Shown here piece by piece: positions 58,041-64,000 of a stretch of 64,000 bases of DNA. Where the stretch lies: positions 248,001-312,000 of the forward strand of contig NZ_UUON01000051.1 of the NCBI RefSeq assembly GCF_900590885.1, in the 5' to 3' direction. The stretch is from Pseudomonas viridiflava (GTDB lineage: Bacteria; Pseudomonadota; Gammaproteobacteria; Pseudomonadales; Pseudomonadaceae). How positions within the stretch are numbered: the stretch's first letter is position 1; each line of letters begins with the position of its first letter. The position numbers and the translations under genes were made by a program. The notes beneath the pieces were generated by a model. It worked only from the letters and a program-made list of their open reading frames with translations. It ran no database searches and was not told where the DNA came from.

Positions 58041-59108
58041 TTACTCGTGGTATTGCGCGGAGAGTTCGTGCACCGCGCGCAGAAACGCACCCGCATGCTC
58101 CGGGTTCACTTCCGGGGTGATGCCGTGACCCAGGTTGAACACGTGCCCGCTGCCCTTGCCATAGCTGGCCAGGATACGGCCGACTTCGGTGCGGATCGCT
58201 TCCGGCTTGGCGTACAGCACGGTCGGGTCCATGTTGCCTTGCAACGCGACCTGGTTGCCAACACGACGACGGGCTTCGCCCAAATCACAGGTCCAGTCCA
58301 GGCCCAGTGCGTCGGCACCGGCGTCGGCAATGCTTTCCAGCCACAGGCCGCCGCCCTTGGTGAACATGATCACCGGCACTTTGCGGCCTTCGTGTTCGCG
58401 GATCAGGCCGCTGACGATCTTGCGCATGTAGGCCAGGGAGAATTCCTGGTACGCCGCCGCCGACAGGTTGCCGCCCCAGGTGTCGAAGATCTGCACCGCT
58501 TGCGCGCCGGCCATGATCTGGCCGTTGAGGTAGCTGGTGACCGACTGCGCGAGCTTGTCCAGCAGCAGGTGCATGGCTTGCGGGTTGTCGTAGAGCATGG
58601 CCTTGGTCTTGCGGAAGTCTTTCGACGAGCCGCCTTCGACCATGTAGGTGGCCAGGGTCCATGGGCTGCCGGAGAAGCCGATCAACGGCACGCGGCCGTT
58701 CAGCTCGCGGCGGATGGTGCTCACGGCGTCCATCACGTAGCCAAGGTCTTTGTGCGGATCGGGGATCGGCAGCGCTTCGATATCGGCCAGGGTGCTGACG
58801 ACTTTCTTGAAGCGCGGGCCTTCGCCGGTTTCAAAGTACAGGCCTTGGCCCATGGCGTCGGGGATGGTGAGGATATCGGAGAAGAGGATGGCCGCGTCCA
58901 GTTGTGGGTAGCGGTCCAGCGGCTGCATCGTGACTTCGCAGGCGAACTCCGGGTTCATGCACAGGCTCATGAAATCGCCGGCGTTGGCGCGGCTGGCGCG
59001 GTATTCCGGCAGGTAGCGACCGGCCTGGCGCATCATCCACACGGGGGTGACGTCCACGGGTTGCTTGAGCAGGGCACGAAGGAAACGGTCGTTCTTGAGG
59101 GCAGTCAT
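58041..59108 (-). CDS. hemE: Uroporphyrinogen decarboxylase
   Basis: HemE converts uroporphyrinogen III to coproporphyrinogen III in haem synthesis. It has 355 residues with the signatures PVWMMRQAGRYLPEYR (N-terminal) and GFSGSPWTLATYMVEGG, and the active-site Asp in ILFSDILTIPDAMG. The ATG is at 59108. It is separated from gltD by a terminator and a REP, so it has its own promoter. Confidence 0.97.
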   Translation of the reverse strand: MTALKNDRFLRALLKQPVDVTPVWMMRQAGRYLPEYRASRANAGDFMSLCMNPEFACEVTMQPLDRYPQLDAAILFSDILTIPDAMGQGLYFETGEGPRFKKVVSTLADIEALPIPDPHKDLGYVMDAVSTIRRELNGRVPLIGFSGSPWTLATYMVEGGSSKDFRKTKAMLYDNPQAMHLLLDKLAQSVTSYLNGQIMAGAQAVQIFDTWGGNLSAAAYQEFSLAYMRKIVSGLIREHEGRKVPVIMFTKGGGLWLESIADAGADALGLDWTCDLGEARRRVGNQVALQGNMDPTVLYAKPEAIRTEVGRILASYGKGSGHVFNLGHGITPEVNPEHAGAFLRAVHELSAQYHE

Positions 59109-59155
59109 GTCGGCATCCGCAAAAAAAGTGCGGGCATTTTCTCAGAGCGCGACGC

Positions 59156-59183
59156 AAAAGGCACGGAGTGAGCCGTGCCTTTT
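59156..59183 (-). terminator. Terminator of the gltBD operon
   Basis: AAAAGGCACGG (59156-59166) pairs with CCGTGCCTTTT (59173-59183) around a 6-base loop. On the minus strand the stem ends in TTTT, about 120 bp past the gltD stop. It is symmetrical, so it could act on both strands. Confidence 0.85.
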
Positions 59184-59229
59184 GTCTATCGGGTCAATTT
59201 GTCGCGGAGTCTTGAACATTGCGCAAAAC

Positions 59230-59278
59230 AAATGTGGGAGGGGGCAAGTCGAATCGTCGCACCGCCCCTCCCACATTT
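59230..59278. repeat. REP hairpin variant downstream of gltD
   Basis: AAATGTGGGAGGGG pairs with CCCCTCCCACATTT around a loop containing AAGTCGAATCGTCGCA. The loop is the reverse complement of that at 28205-28252, so the two are the same REP sub-class in opposite orientation. Confidence 0.88.
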
Positions 59279-59305
59279 TGATCCCATTTCAACCTGGGAT
59301 CGGGA

Positions 59306-60724
59306 TCAGACCTGCAGGTAATCCAGGATCCCTTCAGCCGCGTTACGACCTTCGAAGATCGCGGTGACTACCAGGTCAGAGCCGCGCACCATATCGCCAC
59401 CGGCGAAGATTTTCGGGTTGCTGGTCTGGTGCTTGTACTGGCCTTGTTCCGGGGCGACGACGCGGCCCTGGCTGTCGGTCTGGATTTCGAACTGCTCGAA
59501 CCACGGCGCCGGGCTTGGGCGGAAACCGAAGGCGATGACCACGGCGTCAGCCGGGATGATCTCTTCGGAACCCGGGATCGGCTCAGGGCTGCGACGGCCA
59601 CGGGCATCCGGCTCGCCGAGACGGGTCTCGACCACCTTCACGCCTTCGACGCGGTCTTCGCCGACGATAGCGATCGGCTGGCGGTTGTAGAGGAATTTCA
59701 CGCCTTCTTCCTTGGCGTTCTTCACCTCTTTGCGCGAGCCGGGCATGTTGGCTTCGTCACGACGGTACGCACAGGTCACCGACTTGGCGCCCTGGCGGAT
59801 CGACGTGCGGTTGCAGTCCATCGCGGTGTCACCACCGCCCAGCACCACCACCTTCTTGCCTTTCATGTCGACGAAATCTTCCGGCGACTTTTCAAAACCC
59901 AGGTTGCGGTTGACGTTGGCGATCAGGAAGTCGAGCGCGTCATACACGCCCGGCAGATCCTCACCGGCAAAGCCGCCCTTCATGTAGGTGTAGGTGCCCA
60001 TGCCCATGAACACGGCATCGTATTCTTCGAGCAGTTGCTCCATGGTGATGTCTTTGCCGATTTCGGTATTGAGACGGAACTCGATACCCATGCCGGTGAA
60101 AACTTCACGACGGTGACTCAGCACGGTCTTTTCCAGCTTGAACTCGGGGATGCCGAAGGTCAGCAGGCCACCGATTTCCGGGTTCTTGTCGAACACCACC
60201 GGGGTCACGCCGCCACGCACCAGCACGTCGGCACAGCCCAGGCCCGCCGGGCCTGCACCGATGATCGCGACGCGCTTGCCGGTCGGCTTGACCTTGGACA
60301 TGTCCGGGCGCCAGCCCATGGCGAACGCGGTGTCGGTGATGTACTTCTCCACCGAACCGATGGTCACCGCGCCGAAGCCGTCGTTGAGGGTGCACGCACC
60401 CTCGCACAGACGGTCCTGGGGACAAACCCTGCCGCATACTTCCGGCAGGGTGTTGGTCTGGTGCGACAGCTCGGCGGCGGCGAGGATGTTGCCCTCGGCC
60501 ACCAATTTGAGCCAGTTGGGAATGAAGTTGTGCACCGGGCACTTCCATTCGCAATACGGGTTACCGCACCCCAGGCAGCGGTGGGCCTGGTCGGCCGAGT
60601 GCTGGGGTTTGAAGGGTTCGTAGATCTCCACGAACTCTTTCTTGCGTTGACGCAACAGTTTCTTCTTCGGATCTTTGCGCCCGACATCGATGAACTGGAA
60701 GTCGTTATTCAGACGTTCAGCCAT
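59306..60724 (-). CDS. gltD: Glutamate synthase (NADPH) small subunit
   Basis: GltD oxidises NADPH and passes electrons to GltB for glutamate formation. It has 472 residues: N-terminal cysteine clusters for [4Fe-4S] centres (CLGCGNPYCEWKCPVHNF and CGRVCPQDRLCEGAC), the FAD site AIIGAGPAGLGCADVL and the NADPH site VVLGGGDTAMDC. It follows gltB after 32 bp on the minus strand, forming the nitrogen-assimilation operon that ends at the hairpin near 59170. Confidence 0.97.
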   Translation of the reverse strand: MAERLNNDFQFIDVGRKDPKKKLLRQRKKEFVEIYEPFKPQHSADQAHRCLGCGNPYCEWKCPVHNFIPNWLKLVAEGNILAAAELSHQTNTLPEVCGRVCPQDRLCEGACTLNDGFGAVTIGSVEKYITDTAFAMGWRPDMSKVKPTGKRVAIIGAGPAGLGCADVLVRGGVTPVVFDKNPEIGGLLTFGIPEFKLEKTVLSHRREVFTGMGIEFRLNTEIGKDITMEQLLEEYDAVFMGMGTYTYMKGGFAGEDLPGVYDALDFLIANVNRNLGFEKSPEDFVDMKGKKVVVLGGGDTAMDCNRTSIRQGAKSVTCAYRRDEANMPGSRKEVKNAKEEGVKFLYNRQPIAIVGEDRVEGVKVVETRLGEPDARGRRSPEPIPGSEEIIPADAVVIAFGFRPSPAPWFEQFEIQTDSQGRVVAPEQGQYKHQTSNPKIFAGGDMVRGSDLVVTAIFEGRNAAEGILDYLQV

Positions 60725-60756
60725 GTTAAAACCTCATCAAACTCTTCAGGCGCATA

Positions 60757-63700
60757 TCACTGCGGGTTGGCACGGATGCTGGAAAGCAACGATTTCAGGT
60801 TGGCAGCCTTGGGCTTGACCAGCCAGAAACGACGCAGGTAATCATCGAGGTTTTCGGCGAGGTTACGCCCCCATTCGCTGCCGGTCTCCTCGACATACTC
60901 GTCCAGCACGTGCTGCAAGTGGTTCCGGTAGGATTCCATGGCTTCGCCGCTGATCCGCTGGATCTCGACCAACTCGTGGTTGACCTTGTCGACGAAGGTG
61001 TTGTCCTGGTCGAGCACGTAGGCGAAACCGCCGGTCATGCCCGAACCGAAGTTGTAACCGGTCTTGCCCAGTACCGCGACAAAGCCCCCGGTCATGTACT
61101 CGCAGCAGTGATCGCCCGTGCCTTCCACCACGGTGTGGGCACCGGAGTTACGCACGGCGAAACGCTCACCGGCGGTGCCGGCGGCGAACAGCTTGCCGCC
61201 GGTAGCGCCGTACAGGCAGGTGTTGCCGATGATCGCGCTTTCCTGCGACTTGTAGACGCTGCCGATTGGCGGAACGATCACCAGCTTGCCGCCGGTCATG
61301 CCCTTGCCCACGTAGTCGTTGGCGTCGCCTTCCAGGTACATGTGCAGGCCGCCGGCGTTCCACACGCCAAAGCTCTGGCCCGCAGTGCCCTTGAAGCGGA
61401 AGGTGATCGGCGCTTTCGCCATGCCCTGGTTGCCGTGCTTGCGTGCGATTTCGCCGGAGATGCGTGCGCCGATGGAACGGTCGCAGTTGCAGATATCCAG
61501 GGCGAATTCGCCACCGCTGGCGTCATTGATCGAGGAACCGGCCATGTCGACCATCTTCTCGGCCAACAGGCCTTTGTCGAACGGCGGGTTACGCTCAACC
61601 CCGCAGAACTGCGGTTTGTCCGCCGGGATGTGATCGCTGCCCAACAGCGGCGTCAGGTCCAGATGGTGCTGCTTGGCGGTCTGGCCCTGGAGGATTTCCA
61701 GCAGGTCGGTACGCCCGATCAGCTCTTCCAGGGAACGCACGCCCAGCTTGGCCAGCCACTCACGGGTTTCTTCGGCGACGTAGGTGAAGAAATTCACCAC
61801 CATGTCGACGGTGCCGATGTAGTGATCCTTGCGCAGCTTCTCGTTCTGAGTGGCGACGCCGGTGGCGCAGTTGTTCAGGTGACAGATGCGCAGGTATTTG
61901 CAGCCCAGGGCGATCATTGGCGCGGTGCCGAAGCCGAAGCTCTCGGCGCCGAGGATCGCGGCCTTGATCACGTCGAGGCCGGTTTTCAGGCCGCCGTCGG
62001 TTTGTACCCGCACCTTGCCACGCAAGTCGTTGCCGCGCAGGGTCTGGTGGGTTTCGGCCAGGCCGAGTTCCCAGGGTGCGCCGGCGTACTTGATCGAGGT
62101 CAGCGGCGAAGCGCCGGTGCCGCCGTCGTAGCCGGAGATGGTGATCAGGTCGGCATAGGCCTTGGCCACACCGGCGGCGATGGTGCCTACGCCGGCTTCT
62201 GCGACCAGTTTCACCGAGACCAGCGCCTTGGGGTTGACTTGTTTGAGGTCGAAAATCAGCTGCGACAAATCTTCAATCGAGTAGATGTCGTGGTGCGGTG
62301 GAGGCGAGATCAGCGTCACGCCCGGCACTGCATAACGCAGCTTGGCGATCAGACCGTTAACCTTGCCGCCAGGCAGTTGCCCGCCTTCACCGGGCTTGGC
62401 GCCCTGGGCCACCTTGATCTGCAGCACTTCGGCGTTGACCAGGTATTCCGGGGTTACACCGAAACGGCCAGTGGCAACCTGCTTGATTTTCGAGCTTTTG
62501 ATGGTGCCGTAGCGCGCCGGGTCTTCGCCGCCTTCGCCGGAGTTGGAACGCGCACCCAGGCGGTTCATGGCTTCGGCCAGGGCTTCGTGAGCCTCAGGCG
62601 ACAAGGCGCCGAGGGAAATACCGGCGGAGTCGAAGCGCTTGAGGATCGATTCCAGCGGCTCGACTTCGCTGATGTCCATCGGCGTGTCCAGGGTCTTCAC
62701 CTTGAACAGGTCGCGGATCATCGACACCGGGCGGTTATCCACCAGCGAGGTGTATTCCTTGAACTTGGCGTAGTCGCCCTGCTGCACGGCGGCTTGCAGG
62801 GTGCTCACCACGTCCGGGTTGTACGCGTGGTATTCGCCACCGTGCACGAACTTCAGCAGGCCGCCTTGCTGGATCGGCTTGCGCGCGCTCCAGGCTTCGG
62901 CGGCCAGGGCTTTCTGCTCGGCTTCGATGTCGACGAAACGCGCGCCCTTGATGCGGCTCGGCACGCCACGGAAGCTCAAATCGCAAACTTCTTCGGACAG
63001 GCCGATGGCTTCGAACAGCTGTGCACCACGGTAGGAGGTGACGGTGGAGATGCCCATCTTCGACAGGATCTTCAGCAGGCCCTTGGTGATGCCCTTACGG
63101 TAGTTCTTGAACACCTCATAGAGGTCGCCCAGTACTTCACCGGTACGGATCAGGTCGCCGAGCACTTCGTACGCGAGGAACGGGTAAACGGCCGAGGCGC
63201 CGAAGCCGATCAATACCGCAAAGTGATGCGGGTCGCGGGCAGTGGCGGTTTCCACAAGGATGTTGGAGTCGCAACGCAGGCCTTTTTCGGTCAGCCGGTG
63301 GTGTACCGCGCCGGTGGCCAGGGAAGCGTGGATCGGCAGCTTGCCCGGGGCGATGTGACGGTCGGTCAGCACGATCTGGGTACGGCCAGCGCGCACGGCT
63401 TCTTCGGCCTGGTCGGCGACGTTGCGCACAGCGGCTTCAAGGCCGAGGCTTTCGTCGTAGTTCAGGTCGATGATCTGGCGGTCGAAGCCCGGGCGATCCA
63501 GGGTCATCAACGAGCGCCACTTGGCCGGCGAAATCACTGGCGAGCTGAGGATCACGCGGGAAGCGTGCTCAGGCGATTCCTGGAAGATATTGCGCTCGGC
63601 ACCGAGGCACACTTCCAGCGACATCACGATGGCTTCGCGCAGCGGGTCAATCGGCGGGTTGGTCACCTGGGCGAACTGCTGGCGGAAATAGTCGTACGGC

Positions 63701-64000
63701 GTGCGCACGCGCTGGGACAGCACAGCCATCGGCGTATCGTCGCCCATGGAGCCGACGGCCTCGTAGCCTTGCTCGCCGAGCGGGCGCAGCACTTGGTCGC
63801 GCTCTTCGAACGTGACTTGGTACATCTTCATGTACTGCTTGAGCTGGTCCACGTCATAGAAAGCCGAACCGTGGTCGTTGTCTTCCATGGTCGCCTGGAT
63901 GCGCAGAGCGTTCTTGCGCAACCATTGCTTGTACGGGTGACGCGACTTCAAGCGGTTGTCGATGGCGTCGGTGTCGAGGATCTGCCCGGTTTCGGTGTCC
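60757..64000 (-). CDS. gltB: Glutamate synthase (NADPH) large subunit, 5' end missing
   Basis: GltB makes two glutamates from glutamine and 2-oxoglutarate. The frame is open from the window edge (DTETGQILDTDAIDNR) to TGA at 60757, about 1080 residues of a protein near 1480. The N-terminal glutaminase domain with its catalytic cysteine is therefore outside. Present are the central domain, the FMN domain (GYDGGTGASPLTSIKYAG, VQTDGGLKTGLDV), the [3Fe-4S] cysteines in CKYLRICHLNNCATG, and the C-terminal GXGXG beta-helix domain (GMTGGFAYVL). It would be co-transcribed with gltD. Confidence 0.97.
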   Translation of the reverse strand, partial: DTETGQILDTDAIDNRLKSRHPYKQWLRKNALRIQATMEDNDHGSAFYDVDQLKQYMKMYQVTFEERDQVLRPLGEQGYEAVGSMGDDTPMAVLSQRVRTPYDYFRQQFAQVTNPPIDPLREAIVMSLEVCLGAERNIFQESPEHASRVILSSPVISPAKWRSLMTLDRPGFDRQIIDLNYDESLGLEAAVRNVADQAEEAVRAGRTQIVLTDRHIAPGKLPIHASLATGAVHHRLTEKGLRCDSNILVETATARDPHHFAVLIGFGASAVYPFLAYEVLGDLIRTGEVLGDLYEVFKNYRKGITKGLLKILSKMGISTVTSYRGAQLFEAIGLSEEVCDLSFRGVPSRIKGARFVDIEAEQKALAAEAWSARKPIQQGGLLKFVHGGEYHAYNPDVVSTLQAAVQQGDYAKFKEYTSLVDNRPVSMIRDLFKVKTLDTPMDISEVEPLESILKRFDSAGISLGALSPEAHEALAEAMNRLGARSNSGEGGEDPARYGTIKSSKIKQVATGRFGVTPEYLVNAEVLQIKVAQGAKPGEGGQLPGGKVNGLIAKLRYAVPGVTLISPPPHHDIYSIEDLSQLIFDLKQVNPKALVSVKLVAEAGVGTIAAGVAKAYADLITISGYDGGTGASPLTSIKYAGAPWELGLAETHQTLRGNDLRGKVRVQTDGGLKTGLDVIKAAILGAESFGFGTAPMIALGCKYLRICHLNNCATGVATQNEKLRKDHYIGTVDMVVNFFTYVAEETREWLAKLGVRSLEELIGRTDLLEILQGQTAKQHHLDLTPLLGSDHIPADKPQFCGVERNPPFDKGLLAEKMVDMAGSSINDASGGEFALDICNCDRSIGARISGEIARKHGNQGMAKAPITFRFKGTAGQSFGVWNAGGLHMYLEGDANDYVGKGMTGGKLVIVPPIGSVYKSQESAIIGNTCLYGATGGKLFAAGTAGERFAVRNSGAHTVVEGTGDHCCEYMTGGFVAVLGKTGYNFGSGMTGGFAYVLDQDNTFVDKVNHELVEIQRISGEAMESYRNHLQHVLDEYVEETGSEWGRNLAENLDDYLRRFWLVKPKAANLKSLLSSIRANPQ

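Noticed and set aside
10999..59278. Repeated GTGGGAGGGGGC palindromes considered as a dispersed CRISPR-like array
   Set aside because: The copies are widely scattered, palindromic and intergenic (except 46085), without regular spacers or cas genes. They are REP/REPIN elements.

Overview
The window is a chromosomal segment of a high-GC Pseudomonas, most likely of the P. fluorescens group. The evidence is the gene order glnE-aceE-aceF-dipA-msrA and parA-like/LysR/MFS/hemE/gltD/gltB, which as I remember it follows the PAO1 PA5014-PA5036 neighbourhood. The fluorescens-type REP/REPIN repeats (core GTGGGAGGGGGCTTGC) scattered between genes point the same way. No rRNA, tRNA, CRISPR array, insertion sequence or prophage was seen.

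Region 1 (1-13.3 kb) is core metabolism and stress: glnE (3' end cut by the window edge) is divergent from the pyruvate dehydrogenase genes aceE-aceF. These are followed by the c-di-GMP phosphodiesterase gene dipA, msrA, rlmJ on the opposite strand, and metY. metY carries an in-frame TAA at codon 306 of 426.

Region 2 (13.3-17.7 kb) is an orphan type VI secretion island on the minus strand: vgrG, a glycine-rich hydrophobic toxin-like gene interrupted by an in-frame TGA, a small membrane protein that could be its immunity protein, and a DUF4123 adaptor. Its middle part is clearly more AT-rich than its surroundings and holds two in-frame microsatellites.

Region 3 (17.8-37.9 kb) holds putP and putA, divergent across a region with five GTTGCA PutA-type operator motifs. 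After these come an acyl-CoA dehydrogenase, a ZapA-like/coiled-coil pair, a chemoreceptor, the cation/proton antiporter gene cvrA, the mechanosensitive channel gene mscK, selO, a GNAT acetyltransferase, a HigBA toxin-antitoxin pair, trxC and an orphan ParA-like ATPase.

Region 4 (38.25-55.56 kb) is a complete aryl polyene (APE) pigment cluster of 18 co-directional genes, nearly all overlapping by a few bases. An ammonia-lyase makes the aryl starter and an AMP-ligase loads it. Two ACPs, two ketosynthases, a chain-length-factor-like protein, a ketoreductase and two dehydratases (one fused to the ligase) build the polyene. A methyltransferase and a flavin-dependent halogenase-like protein may decorate it. 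Acyltransferases, a GT2 glycosyltransferase, a thioesterase, a LolA-like carrier, an MMPL exporter and lipoproteins would attach it to lipid and move it to the outer membrane. A REPIN lies inside the coding sequence of the LolA-like carrier and supplies most of its signal peptide.

Region 5 (55.6-64 kb) returns to core genes: a LysR regulator divergent from an MFS transporter, hemE, and the glutamate synthase genes gltD and gltB, the latter cut by the window edge.
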